64,000 nucleotides of DNA from Distichodus sexfasciatus. Taxonomy: Eukaryota; Chordata; Actinopteri; Characiformes; Distichodontidae. A model generated the notes under the pieces. It saw only the letters and a program-made list of their open reading frames with translations. It made no database searches and had not been told where the DNA came from. Every line of letters starts with the position of its first letter. Within the stretch, counting starts at the first letter, position 1. The position numbers and the translations under genes are program-made. Of this stretch, positions 43,441-55,976 are shown in pieces. The stretch lies in contig JAVGVS010000021.1 of assembly GCA_032718565.1 (NCBI GenBank), forward strand, positions 4,430,047 through 4,494,046. Reading direction: 5' to 3'.

Positions 43441-44398
43441 AGGTTTGGGGGAGTAAAAAAAATTAGCAAGGACATAGCCTCTTTTCGTTCAAAAACGGCC
43501 ATGCAAATGAAAAAACAGACACATAAAAAAAAATCTGAGCGCCCCCATTGGCTCGAGGGTGCGGCACATCAAAGCAGAAGGGAAAAGAGATGATGGAGAG
43601 AGGAGGAACTAATGAGACTACTGAGGACTTTCAGCTAAGTCAATTTAACCGGGGGTGAGACAGAGAGTGACACAAGGCAAAAATATCACATTGCTATACT
43701 TCAGCTCCAGCCACATAACGGGTAGTTACATCATAACACACCACAAGGTACTGAAATAAATCAATGAACGCAACAACAATCCAATTAAACGTAAGCGGGA
43801 AAAAATATTTTGTAGAAGTCCATAAATCTGAACATCTGATTTCCTGAAATCTATCACCATCATGGATCATGCTCATCCAGTTCTGTAATGCAGGAAAGTG
43901 CTTTTCAACTTTTTTTTGGCTCTGAAAAATTTTGCTGCTGCTTTATTGGAACGTTCCAGGTCATGCTCCTGCTGCAAGGTGAAGTCCCCATTCAATATGG
44001 TTTGAGGCACTGACTTGAGACTAAGCACAATCCAAAATTCCTAATGTCAGCAGTTGCATCATCAATCGAGAAATGTGGTCACACATCCCCAATACAACAG
44101 TGGAGTTTGTGTGCACATGCTTCTCATGTGGATTCACTTCTTTAGCCTTTTACTCATCACCAGGCAACAGTTTGAATAATAATTAACAATAAATTAATGT
44201 CTTATTGTTCTAAGCATGAGTATGTTCATGCCTTAAGCAGATTTGCAGCAAGCAAAAATTAAATCCAAAATTGCCTACGTTCAGTCTTCACTCTACAATA
44301 AATGGTACTTTAATTCTATTTATGTTCTGATTTCAGCAGGTTAAACAGTCAGTTACTGGGGTGAGATGAGTAACTGGTACTTTAAGTTCCTTTAAATG
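43441..44398. other. Non-coding DNA, nothing recognised
   Basis: AT-rich, unique-looking. Confidence 0.35.
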
Positions 44399-44399
44399 A

Positions 44400-45015
44400 A
44401 AGATTGCACCGATGCAATACGTGAATTAGATATCAGTCCGATAACGACTCAAATAGCTGGATAAGGTATCGGTGGCATTGGGTCTATCTATGGAGCCAAT
44501 CTGTAAATGTGCACACACATAATGGGTTATGAATGGGAAGTGGCATTGCAGTAAAGCTGGTTTACTGTTCAGTATTTGCACTAATTCGTACATATTAATA
44601 TGACAATGGGCAGAGCACGATTATATTGTTTAATTTCCTTAACAACACCAGCTCTCACTCACAATCTCTGTGTTCCTGATGGTTTTAGCGCTGCAGGATT
44701 AGGGACGGTCACAAAATTACAGAACTGCGTTTAAACAAATACTTTTTGAGGTATTTTTTTAATAAAGAATAATTTTGCATATACATATAGGCGTGTAATT
44801 ATTACATGTTTTAGTTAGAAAAGCAGTATTTAAGTGAAGTATTTCCTTAAGCATCACATAATAATCTCAGTCATTTATTCAGACATTATTTTCTGTGTTC
44901 TGTTTAAAAATGATACAAAGACTGTATCAGATTTGTATCGTAGCAGCAGATATCCGAATTTACTACATTGGTGTATCGGGCATTTAAAAAATGGTATTGT
45001 GCTATGGCATTGTGC
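44400..45015 (+). mobile_element. hAT-like element P, uninterrupted copy
   Basis: Uninterrupted relative of the LTR-split copy at 5845-7440. It starts near gattgcaccgatgcaatacg and ends near tttaaaaaatggtattgtgc, preserving the same internal order. It shows what the other copy looked like before the LTR inserted. Confidence 0.65.
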
Positions 45016-45396
45016 TTTAAACACTAGACTGTATTTTTTATTGTTTTATTTTTATACAACATTATGCTGGTATTTGTATTAATCCTAATTGGGTCGACTC
45101 TAATATTTAGCAAATCTTATCTGTATGTCTAAATGCTTGGCATATACATCTTGTCATGGGTTTATGTCCTTGGCACATCAGTGGACTATATTTATCTAAT
45201 CTACATTATATCAATATTAATAATCTCAAACTGTAACTGGGAGGTTGCGCTGTAACTAGCTGTTACACAGAATAATACACACACACACACTCACAGCTGA
45301 ATTTAGTAAACTCCATCACCTGTCCTGTTCCTCTCTTGTGCCCTGTCCACAGTGATGGAAACCCAATGTGGCAGTGGGGCTGGTGTACGGCAGGTG

Positions 45397-45400
<4 letters not shown>
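45016..45400. other. Non-coding DNA, nothing recognised
   Basis: AT-rich; short CA run at about 45277-45290. Confidence 0.35.

Positions 45401-45453
<53 letters not shown>
45401..45453. repeat. (GT)26 microsatellite
   Basis: Uninterrupted 53-bp GT array, the longest dinucleotide run here. Open frames reading Val-Cys or His-Thr repeats over it are artefacts. Confidence 0.97.
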
Positions 45454-45455
<2 letters not shown>

Positions 45456-46759
45456 AAAGCTCTCCACCACCTTGGCAAGTCACCATGGAAATGGACCTCT
45501 GTTCAAACAGTGAAAAGATGAAGCATGTGATAGGAGACAGGAAAAAATGATGCAGGTTGGAAATGTTCATCAGTAAAAAAAAAAAAAATCTGGTGTTTGA
45601 ACTTTCCCATAATCCTCAGACCTCGTGACGTATGTCTTCCACCCTGGAAAATTCTGCCTTTCCTGCCTGGAAAATGTTGGACGGCTTATGACTGTTTTTA
45701 AGAGCTTATGTTCTTACCCTCACTGCATTACTGATGCTGAAGATTCCTGCAAAGATGAACAGAGACCAACTACAGCACCAAACTGCACAAGAGTGAGTAT
45801 TTCCAAGGGCTCAATTAGCTCAGGTTTTCAAAGCAATTTTCACATAAAAGATTGCTGTAAAATCTCTTGGCCCCAGTAAGAGATTTTTCAAGATTGCCTG
45901 CATGTCTGAAGTCTGCTATTCAATTTTGACTCAAAGGATTTTCCTTTGGCTCTGAAACAGCAACAATCTGATCAGCCATTTCATACGCTTGAGTCTCCAT
46001 ATCAAAACAGTGAAACACATACACACACACACAAGTACATAAAATACACACATACACACTCCATCTTTCCAATGTCTTTTTCTCACTTGATTTGATATCA
46101 TATCATGATGAAACTGTACAGGACAACTGTAACTAAATAATCCTATGCATGCCTCTTAATCTAACTACAACTATTACCTCAGTTCTGTAAAACTGAAACA
46201 TTTATGCTCACTCATTACATTCATTGTAAGACAAAAGATACCTTTTGTAGAAAAATCAAACCGAAACAATTTCTCATCAGGTAGGTTTATCCCCAAGTAG
46301 AGTCTGAAATATGCCCCCCAAAACTGTCTTGAGTACACACACACACTGCCACCCACCCACATTCACACACACACAGCAAAAGTGCAGTCACCGGAGAGAA
46401 ATTGGATTCTTATCAGTAGAAGAAGGTCATAGATCTAACTGAAGATGATCTTTGGGATAAGACGCCACTGTAAAACACTGATAGTGATCTCTGGGTGACC
46501 CACTGTAGAGGTGTTTCTTCTGCATTTAGTGAGGGCAGAGCAGGACAGAATTGGGGTTTGCTCAGCAAAACAAAGGCATGAAATGATCCAAAGCATTACC
46601 ATCTTACAGAAAAGACAAACTCAAGAATATTAGAAACATCCTCACTGGCATATTCACACAGACCTTAAAGAGGATTCTCATTAGCAGTGCAAAGGCTGGC
46701 AAAAAAACACAATAACTAAAAGATGGAGTATGCAAAATAAAACACTGTTGATATTCTCT
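45454..46759. other. Non-coding DNA, nothing recognised
   Basis: AT-rich sequence with short CA patches near 46018-46035 and 46335-46375. No exon or shared repeat recognised. Confidence 0.35.
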
Positions 46760-46903
46760 TTACGAGAATATCTTTGCTGTGATTGAGAAGTCGAATGGCC
46801 TGAGGATTGAAACTCCTCGTGAGTCTCTCTGTTTTGGCCATTATGGTATTTAACCTTCTGCCTGACTGCATCAATGAACTACAAGGACAATACATACATA
46901 CAT

Positions 46904-46934
<31 letters not shown>

Positions 46935-46957
46935 TATTGTACATACATACATACATA
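46760..46957. repeat. Interspersed repeat fragment followed by CATA/CAGA arrays
   Basis: 46760-46885 carries aatggcctgaggattgaaac, a block common in fish interspersed repeats. It is followed by (CATA)n at 46892-46903, (CAGA)7 at about 46904-46932 and (CATA)n again at 46941-46957. The last array is the insertion target of the following hAT element. Confidence 0.6.
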
Positions 46958-47802
46958 CAGAGGTGGAAAGACTACTGAAAATTTGTACTCAAGTACAAGT
47001 ACTGTTACATTGGTTAAAATGTACTCAATTACAAGTAACAGTACTGGTGTTAAAAAATACTTGAGTAAAAGTACAAAGTACTCTTCTCAAAAACTACTCA
47101 GAGTACTAATTACTTTTTAACTGATGGATGTTTTATTGCATCGTCAATAGCAGGCATTCGATTCGATTCACCAGTATAAAATATCTACGTTCAAAGCACA
47201 TTTCTCAGATGAACAAGGCACAGAAAGGGAATTCGTTTTGTAAATAAATGTAGATATAAAGCAGGAATTGTGTTTGTTAAAAAAAATGACAAAAATGTTT
47301 TTGAACATGCATAGAACAGTTTAAACTTTTCCCAATACACTGCGAACAACGGGCAGCGGGCACTCGTCCTCCGTCTTTTCTCCATCATTTTCACAGTTGA
47401 CAGTGTTGTCTTCTGTCTCCATTTTGGCTTCTTTGTCTCCAAATCTTCAGTCTATAAATTAGATTGTACTCCACTGTGTAGTACCTCCAGACACCTGTGC
47501 CTGCTGCTGCAGCGGAGTTTATTCTTTGCTTACGTCATAGATTAACTGGCGCGGTCACGATTGCACAGCCTTATTGGCTGCAAAGATGCAGATGAAATGT
47601 CTGAATATTAATTCAAATTGTGGGCGTACTCAGTAGCGACTTTTGATTTTATAAGTAGCGAAGTAGATTACATGGTGTAAATTGTACTCAAGTATGAGTA
47701 AAATTACACACTTGAAAAACTACTCATAAAAGTACAAGTACCCAAAAAAATCCACTTAATTACAGTAACGTGAGTATTTGTAATTCGTTACTTCCACCCC
47801 TG
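46958..47802. mobile_element. hAT non-autonomous element, 845 bp, copy 2
   Basis: Same termini and interior as the 838-bp copy at 23850-24687, differing by scattered substitutions and small indels. Flanking 8-bp copies are catacata on both sides (46950-46957 and 47803-47810), a perfect match. The target is a CATA array, so part of the match could pre-exist. Non-coding. Confidence 0.93.
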
Positions 47803-47814
47803 CATACATAAACG

Positions 47815-47875
47815 TCCATTAAACGCAATCTATGTTGAAAATGAATTGATTTAAGGTCATATCGCCCAGTCCCAG
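47815..47875. mobile_element. hAT-like terminus fragment
   Basis: aaggtcatatcgcccagtcc is the reverse of a common fish hAT end. Only the terminus is seen. Confidence 0.35.
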
Positions 47876-47940
47876 CTACTAAGTAACATTTACACTGGAA
47901 TACTGAACACAGAGCCGTTTCTGAATAACGCAAAGTCAGA

Positions 47941-48260
47941 CCTTCTTGCCGGTGCGTGTTAACGCGCGGTTTACGGCTGATGCAGCGTGTACGGAAGAGC
48001 GGCGGAGAGGCTGTGTACGCTGGGGAACGCTTGTTTGTGCCGTGCGGTGAGAAGTGAAGGATTGCTCTGCAGATCTCTACACGGTCTGCACCGAAAACGC
48101 AGATTCAGCGCGAAGTGGTGGTGGAGGAGGAGGAGGAGGGGAAGCTGCGCTCAGGAGCCCGGGCCCGTTCTGATGCATATTGATGACGGCGGCTTCCTGG
48201 AAGCCAAAATGACTCAAAGCGTGACTCACGCTGGAGGTCGCGGAATCCGCGCATCATTCA
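47941..48260. promoter_or_regulatory. CpG-dense block, candidate promoter or first exon
   Basis: About 30 CpG dinucleotides in roughly 310 bp, in a region otherwise poor in CpG. Contains two AP-1-like tgactca sites near 48210-48230 and a GGA-rich patch. It lies about 13 kb upstream of the usp54 start codon on the gene's 5' side. It could hold its non-coding first exon or be the promoter of a plus-strand transcript (a GGTGAG donor-like site is near 48046). Confidence 0.4.
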
Positions 48261-48699
48261 TTTGTTCGTTCAAACCAAAACTCAATAAGCACGTGTCTTT
48301 TATTTAGTTGGAAATGATATTCGTTTCGGAAACCAAAATGGAATATTAATAACACGTAGCTTTGCTATGTGCCATTTTGTGCTCAAATACAAACTGGAAG
48401 AAATGGGAAACACGCAGTCATATTCCATTTTGCGTCTTTATCGAACAAAAGTGCTGTGACTTGAAAGTGCCCATTATATGAAAAAAAGGGGGGGGGAAAA
48501 CATAAAGAAGCCATCCATTCTCATGAGCAGAAAATATGCATATGTAAATATATTTTTTTTTAATCAACATTGTGTAATGGTCTCTTTTGGCTCTTCTGGA
48601 TCACGCCACTTGCAGCCAAAGGAAAAGCTAAATGGAATATGAGTGTGTATGTCTGTTTTTTATTCAGGTACAAAATGGAAAAGCGGAAAGCAACACTAT

Positions 48700-48700
<1 letters not shown>
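48261..48700. other. AT-rich DNA between the CpG block and the TTG array
   Basis: Contains a homopurine a/g patch at 48480-48500. No exon recognised. Confidence 0.35.

Positions 48701-48779
<79 letters not shown>
48701..48779. repeat. (TTG)26 microsatellite
   Basis: 79 bp of uninterrupted TTG. On the minus strand it reads CAA and gives a polyglutamine open frame; other frames give poly-Cys and poly-Val. I see no splice or start context supporting translation. Confidence 0.97.
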
Positions 48780-49134
48780 ATTTCGGTTTGGAAACGAATA
48801 TTTAAAAACACACCCGATTTTATTTGTTTTTTCATTAGAAAGACGATCGAACAAATGACGCTCGTTTCCCTAATTTGTGCCTCGAACAGACTAAAAAGGG
48901 CAAGCGCCAGAGATACCGTTACCGGGCTAATTTGTAAAATCGTCTCCTTTCTAGTTTCGGTGTTGTGCGTCTTTTATTCTGTTACACGTCGCACGAAACC
49001 GTGGCATGAAAGAGAACGGCAAATAACGAGAACCTTTGATTTTGTCTGTGCAAAGAAAACGCTTTCTAGCCTTAGAGGTAACTTTGAGCTTGATGTCGTA
49101 AACAAGGTGTTCTGTCTCTGAAATAAATCGGTGT

Positions 49135-49300
49135 TTATTATTCGCTCGCGTCTCCCGCCGGTTTTCCCGTAGTTCAACTCCGACGTTTTTGGCCGCGAGC
49201 CAGAATAGATTAACGGAGTAGTGCCCCGGGCATCAGCGACAGCAGCGTGACGGAGGACGGTGACGGTTCTGCCGAACACACCGGGACACTAAGCCCTGGG
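49135..49300. promoter_or_regulatory. CpG-dense block 2, candidate usp54 promoter
   Basis: About 20 CpGs in roughly 160 bp. Together with 47941-48260 it makes a bipartite CpG-island-like zone around the (TTG)26 array, the only such zone upstream of usp54 in the window. Confidence 0.4.
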
Positions 49301-50254
49301 GCTGGTCGAGTTGTATATGCTGAAGTCAAACTGACTCACGACTCCAGCATCCATCAAACCGAGCAGATCGGTCAGAGGAAAGAAATCAGATTGCTTCTAG
49401 CATTTTGCCATGAAGCATGCTGAAATGATTATATACCAGAAAAAAGATTTTAAGTTTCATAGTAGTCGGGTTATTGCTGCTTTGGCCAAGTCTTCTAACC
49501 AATTACCTCTATAAACTAATTAATTAGGAAAAAAATAATGCCATTATGAATTCAGCAGTTTAAAATAATTGCATTCTAAAGAACATCATGGAAAGTTTGT
49601 GGAAAGTAGGTCAATACACTACATAACCAATTTTGAAAACTTCTGAAATTCCCCCCCAAAAAGAGGCATTGCAATATATATTGCAATATGAAAAAAAAAA
49701 AAATCAGGAATTTTCACTAAATGGCTTGAATAGCTCTTTTTAATTATACCAGAATGCCTGATGTGATTTATAAGAGAATGCACCTGTTTAAAAATATAAA
49801 TAGAATACAGTACACCCACCAAATCCATAAAGTGGCAAACTAAAATCTCTTCAGATGACTATTCATTTATTTGTATTTGTAAAATGAAATACATTTTTGC
49901 GCAAGGTGGCGTCCCATATTAGTCGTGTCACAATAACTGGTTGTTTTTGTTAGTAATCAGCTGAAAGTTTTGTCTGTGATAAACTTCATTCACTTCATCA
50001 GTGAATAACTTCATTGAAGGAGTTGTGCGCATTAACAAATGCAACATGTGTGTTTGGACTTCCCTATGAGAGTCGTGCACGCTAACAAACAGTGTGTGTG
50101 TTTACATCGCAAAAATGTCATTCATGCATTTCTATGCAATTACTTCAGTTTTTGTGACGGCAAGCACGGCACTGGTTCTCGTCTCCTTCTTATTCTCCTT
50201 TTATGCTGGTCGGCACCCACCTTAATGCCACTGCGGCTTTGGTTAGCTTACCGT
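49301..50254. other. AT-rich intergenic DNA
   Basis: No gene recognised. 50105-50200 shares a few words with element R (cttcagtttttgtg...acggcac) and may be a decayed copy. Confidence 0.35.
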
Positions 50255-50354
50255 ATGCATGTGTATAATAATGTAGACTCAACTAATTGATTATTAAATT
50301 AGTTGCCAACTATTTTAATAAACAATTTTAATCGATTAGTTGTTGCAGCCCTAA
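50255..50354 (-). mobile_element. hAT-like terminus fragment
   Basis: aatcgattagttgttgcagc followed by ccctaa is the reverse of a very common fish hAT end (ttagggctgcaacaacta). Only about 100 bp is clear; similar words recur to about 50670 (gattagttagcagttaatt). Confidence 0.5.
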
Positions 50355-50679
50355 ATGATAAATTCCCCCCAACTAATCAGTTAGCTGGCTGTTTATTCAA
50401 TGTCGTAGTTACCATTATTTATTACACTTTTTACCAGTGCCTCTAATGAAAAATATTCCCATAAGTCCTGACATGATCATATCACTCTGCGCATTCATTT
50501 TTTTTATTTGAAATGAAGTGCCAGCAACATTTGTTTACATACTTACCTGATGATATAAACAATATAATTATGGAAATTACTAATCAATTAGTAAATTAGA
50601 AAGAAACTATTTAAATTGTCTATACTATTGATTAGTTAGCAGTTAATTAATACAATAATTTTCTACTAGCCCAGGCATA

Positions 50680-52084
50680 ATCCAGTAATATACTGAAAAC
50701 TATAGCGAGTTTTCCTATCGTACTAAGCAACAAAATCTAAATAATATTGTGGAGCCCCTATGGAATCCATCAGATATTTTTCCAAATATTTGAATAGAAA
50801 CCATAATTTATGGTATCACAACCAGATTAAAAGATTCCAGTTTTAATATGGATCATTAATACCCTTGTAAACAATTTAGGATGTTCACAAGCAAAACAAG
50901 TCTTAATGACCCTTATTAAAATTGGAACCGGCAAAACTAGAGCAGCAAATTCTCTGGACCAGAATAAGAGCCCACAGAAGGGCAAAACCAACTCATGCAG
51001 AAGTGACTGTAAGGGGAAAAATCAATTACAAAGAAGCAGAGCAACTAAAAGCTAGAATACTATTACCATTTGCTTTTCATCACATAGTAATGCCACTCTC
51101 ATAATTCAAAGCCTGTTATTCATTTTGAGTTTGTAATTATATAGAAGTGGGACTAAAATATGAAGAGCAATGCTTTTAAGGCGCAAGTTAATGCATTTTC
51201 AGAGAGGGAAAAGCAGGGGAGGGAAATAATCCCGTATTGATTGTGTGAGTGGGGCTATGTCAGTGTGTGTGCAGGGAGATTTACTGCTAAGCAAAGAGAA
51301 ACCCTCCAGCAGGCCCATGCTCTCAGTGCGATGGCCGGGACTCGAGCGTCTGCACTGCAAATAAATATATAATGCTGTGATAATGGAAACTGCTTCCAAC
51401 AGCCAACTCATGATGTAATAGGCTATAGTCCATATCTAAAGCATTCAACTCGGGCTCTTAGTGGGGGAAAATGCATGAAAGTCCACCCAGCGCCAGATTA
51501 AGTGAATCAGTATTGCTGAAGGATTATTACATACAGATACAAAGATCTAGCTTTATATATAAATGTCCCTTGCTCTGTCCCCAGGAAAGTGCAGGATTTT
51601 CTTACACTGTGCATCAGGGGCTGTTTTGCCGTTTTCTCACATTTAATAACTGTATTTTTTCATATAATTTCAAGTTGTAAACACAGCCTAAAGCTAAAAA
51701 TAGTTTAAAAAAGACTAACTATCAAAAAAATCAGGAGAATAACTACACTCACATCTTCCATATTAGTCATGATATACTGTTAACTGTTATATATAACTGT
51801 TAAATCACGACACCAATATTACCGGCTGACATGAGCTAATAGCAAAAAAAATAAATAAATCAGTAGCTGAGTTTATAAAGACTGATAGGTGTCAATTAAA
51901 AAAGTAAAGGTGGAAGATTGATCCTTCGACTATAGTATGTTGTCTTTTTTGATGTCTATGTTTTGTTGACAATTTGTCCATTAGAGAGAGCACTGCAACT
52001 CCATCGTTGACTTTTTGTGTTTTTATTCCTTTGACTCTTATCAAACCATTGACATATTTTGTTGTGATTTTCAGACTATTTATA
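50680..52084. other. AT-rich intergenic DNA
   Basis: No gene or long repeat recognised. Confidence 0.4.
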
Positions 52085-52608
52085 AAAATAGAAACGCCCC
52101 TGGCAAAGTGGGGTTTTGGACGATATCAGTCATAAATCCTCATCATTTTTTGGTGCAAATACATTAAAGTAACTTGACATTATCTTTGGATACCATAATT
52201 TTTATTTTGATTACATAATAATGGCAATATATACATGTCAAAGTCAGACATGCCCCTTTGCCAGCTGTGATGTCTCGTTACTGGTTTAAACTTGGCCCAG
52301 GTTTTTAAAAGATTTTTGGGTCAGCACACCTTAATAGCTTCAACAATTGACTGGTTCATTGACAGCTCAGACGCCCAGATTATGCAGAGCTGTAATAGCT
52401 GCTAATGGTGGATATTTTGATGAATGCAAAATTTAAGTTTTTTCTATGTATAAACTGTTTAATAAACTGTTTATGTAATAAAATATGTTTTCATAGTTTG
52501 TGTTGTCCCTTATCAGTGCAACATCATCACAAATTAAAAAGGATTCATGGCAATACTGTCCACAACCCCACTTTGCCAGGGGTTTCCAAACCTTTGGAGG
52601 GCAGTGTA
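52085..52608. mobile_element. Tc1-like element, internally deleted
   Basis: An inverted repeat pairs 52097-52120 (cccctggcaaagtgggg...) with 52559-52582, one mismatch over 24 bp. The right end reads ccaaacctttggagggcagt followed by gta, the reverse of a Tc1-type terminus. The outer left terminus is missing or diverged. No transposase frame is intact. Confidence 0.6.
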
Positions 52609-55093
52609 TTTTTAAAAACTATGCATAACAAATGCTGGTGAAAAGTGAACTTTTATGCTTAATGTATGAGATTTAAAAAAAATCTATATTGCCTCTTATA
52701 CAGTATTGTCATTACAGGATTCTTGAAGCCTCCACATCAAAGATCAAAGTCAGTATTGATCTCAAAAATCAGAATCATTATCAGCCCAGCTCTAATTATT
52801 TAACATTTCTTAGTTCCCAGAAGTAAAGAATGGTGAGAAAAAAAAATGTCCTCAAATACTTCCCTATAAATTTACAATGAAGCAAAACTAAATCCCCAGT
52901 TCCTTCTGCCTGAAATATTATGTCTGTAATAAATATTACATTGTCATAATGGCCCTCCCATCTCACTTATCTTCCTTATAAAAGGCCATTAGACGAATTC
53001 AAACGCCTTCAAATGTCCCACATTTAAGATCACAATTTCCACTTCATGTAAATGCCGTTGTGATCAAAAGAGAGTAAGAATCAGAACGATCACGGAGAGC
53101 TTTGAGACACGCAGCGCTTTTTGATCTCTTTTTCATGAGCGATCTGAGGCATTACCATCTCTGATTCAAACATTTATCTCTTACCGTCAGTATTGATTAA
53201 AATAAACACCGCACACGGCGCGTTGGCACTTGCTATCTGCTCATCGGAGGCGAAGAGAGATAACAGGCTGCCTCTCACAAATATAGATGGAACAGTCACA
53301 AAGACGCCCAAAGCCATAGTGACTAACTCTCTCAACCTGGGCCATGACACATCACGTAGCGCGTTACCACACTTCCAGAGTTCCCAGTTCAGGTTGAAAA
53401 TGACCACAAACTGGACATGGTGAAATGACTTGTTACTAAATGTGCTTTCATTTAATCTCATAGAGGAATAAAACAAAAAAACAAAAGACTGACTGGTTTT
53501 GGAGCACATTGGCAAAGCTATCTTGGTATAGCTCAGAAACATCACGAGGAGAAACACAATGAGCAATTCACAAAGAAAGACAAAATATCTGTGTTTAGGA
53601 ACAAAGACACTGCTGATGACTGAACCGAGATGGTCTGCCCTCTCAGTTGTGCCCACTTCATCCAAACAAACACATACAACCATGTGATTCCACAGAGTGA
53701 GAACAAGGATCTGCTGGTACCCCACTGGCACCTTAATGTACTCTCATTTGTAGTGTTAAAAATCATACAAAAAACCATCAGAGGTAGAAGAAAGCATTGA
53801 CAAAAGGACCAAAATGTTTATGGCAATATTTAAGCCTATATGAGATAACTGCTGATAAACTGTTATAAAATTGTTATTGTTATAAACTGTGTTTATAATA
53901 GCTAACAAATGACATTGAAAAATAAACAGAGATAAAGGATGGATCCTACAATCATGTTATGAGTGATGCAACCAGAGGGCCAACTGCAACGCTACCATAT
54001 CTTTTTGCATTTTTATACATTGACTCTTCTTTATTAAGGCATTAATATGTTTTTTGTATTGTTGTGAAAAGTACTTTTAATGAAAGTTATGTTGTTATCT
54101 AAATTATGTGCAGACTTTGTAAGACAAATGTCAGGGGAAATCTTTGTTTATGGAAGAACTAATATACGCTAATGTTTCATTTCTGGATTTGTTAAATTGG
54201 ATCCTCCAATTTTAAGTATTGGTATTGAAATTGAAAATCCTGCATCATTAAGTTTTCTTTTACATGGTCATCATTAGCTGAAAAACCTGTCACAGAAGTA
54301 CTCATCCCACAATGTGGCTGCTTTCTGTATACAGCATAATGGCGCTAAACAAGAACAGTCATGAGACTACAGACAGCCATTTAGCACCAGTCAGCAGCCA
54401 AAGTTTTCTGACCCAGTAACAAATGAAAAAAAAAATCAAAAGGGAGCTGAATATGATACATTGATATGAAACTTAAAGCACTTGTACTTCAGTAAATTGC
54501 ACTTTGTACTTTTCATTTCCTCAACAATTTTGAGAAAATGTGGAAAAGCTGTGAAGCTGTTGCTATTAAACACATTCATAAAACAATTTTGTTTCCACAT
54601 GCATTGTTTCACTTTAAGAATGCAGGACCGCGGGGGAAATGATCAAACAGATGCTGTGGGAGGACACAGAGTAGCCATGGCTCGATGTGTGAAAGAAACT
54701 TATGCAAACGCCTGTTCTAAAGCCTGTGCTTTGAGACACAGAATAATCTGTTCATTCCCTCCTTTGATGCATCAAATAAAGGCATCTCATATCTGGACCT
54801 TGAGGAAACCACAGGAACTAGTGTTAAATACAGATGCTTAAGATGACAAACAATTCATTATTAATAATAGACACTGATCAACCACAACATCAAATTCATT
54901 TACAGGTGAAGAAAATAATAACAATGACCTTGTTACAAATCAGCAAGTAAACTGACTTGAACTAAAAGCAGGAAAAATGTGCAAGCAAAAGGGTCAGAGC
55001 AACTTTGACATGGGCTGAGCTGTGAGAGCAAGACAACTGGGCCTCTAAAACATAAGCATTGCGACTTCTTACTTGGTATGCAGTGGTTGCTAC
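52609..55093. other. Intergenic DNA with one long chance-like frame
   Basis: Mostly AT-rich and unique-looking. 52950-53420 is more balanced and could include conserved non-coding sequence. The minus frame 53174-53731 (185 codons with a GTG first codon) shows no domain I recognise. Confidence 0.35.
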
Positions 55094-55430
55094 TAGAGGT
55101 GTGAATCTTCACTGGTCTCACAATTCGATTCGATTAGGATTATCACGTCAGCGATTCGATATCTCGATGCATTGCGATGCATGCAATCAATTTTTCTAAA
55201 TTACTTCACATTGCATGCAGATTGGGCATGGATCACAGATTGGGCAGCTATCGTTGCTACAGAATTTTTATGCCACGGCCAGAAAATCACCAAGCAATGT
55301 CTATATGATACAATCCAGGGGTTTTCAACTGGTTCTGTCCCAGGGACCACCACTCAGACTAAGTGTTGGAGGGAGTATTTTTTGTATTACTTTTTAGATA
55401 TTTGCATTAAATTCATTATTCATAAAGATA
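55094..55430 (-). mobile_element. hAT-like element Y, truncated reverse copy
   Basis: Starts tagaggtgtgaatcttcact (reverse of the Y right end). It shares gattgggcatggatc, ggggttttcaactgg and gtattactttttagatattt with Y at 28444-28952. It breaks off at 55430 where another repeat begins. Confidence 0.65.
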
Positions 55431-55700
55431 AACGTCAAAGTCAAAGTAAACTTTGTCATCTCTGCTATATACTGTACAGATATACAGAGAGACGAGACGA
55501 CGTGGCTCCAGTTTACACAAATAGAACAAGAACAAATAAGGCATATACAGTAGAACAAAAAGTATATAAACAGAATACAAAATATACATTTCAAACTAGA
55601 AATGGAGTATTAAATATAAACTTTAAACTTGTACTAGAAATAGAAGTAGAAAGAGAGAATTTGGATGCAGTATTAACCTACAAAAGTGGAAATTGACTTT
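55427..55700 (-). mobile_element. Interspersed retroposon-like repeat truncating Y
   Basis: Starts aaagtcaaagtaaactttgt and continues with tacagagagacgagacgacg, then an A-rich body. These words belong to a widespread fish repeat. The join with Y suggests insertion into it, but the other half of Y is not found beyond. Confidence 0.4.
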
Positions 55701-55976
55701 TACACTGTATGTGCAAGAGGTTAGAAACAGTTTCAATATGAAAAATTCTATATCCAGTCTATTAATAAAACAGTATCTCTTAAAACAGTCTGACTAACAT
55801 TGAAGTTTGTGTAGATATTATAACAGCAGTGGAGAACTAGAGTCTGTGTAATACTTTTCAATAATATGTGCAGATACAGTTAGTTAGAAGTTAACCAGTG
55901 ATATATACATTCCATGTTCAAAATATGCCCAAATCAGTTGGAAATGTTTTGAAAAATAAAAAATAATTTTAATAAA

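Noticed and set aside
45263..45570. His-Thr and Val-Cys repeat open frames
   Set aside because: Translations of the (GT)26 microsatellite.
48560..49121. Poly-Gln, poly-Cys and poly-Val open frames
   Set aside because: All three are translations of the (TTG)26 array in different frames.
53174..53731. 185-codon minus-strand open frame
   Set aside because: It opens with GTG, not ATG, shows no recognisable domain, and a frame of about this length is expected roughly once by chance in 64 kb read in six frames. No splice or promoter context supports it.
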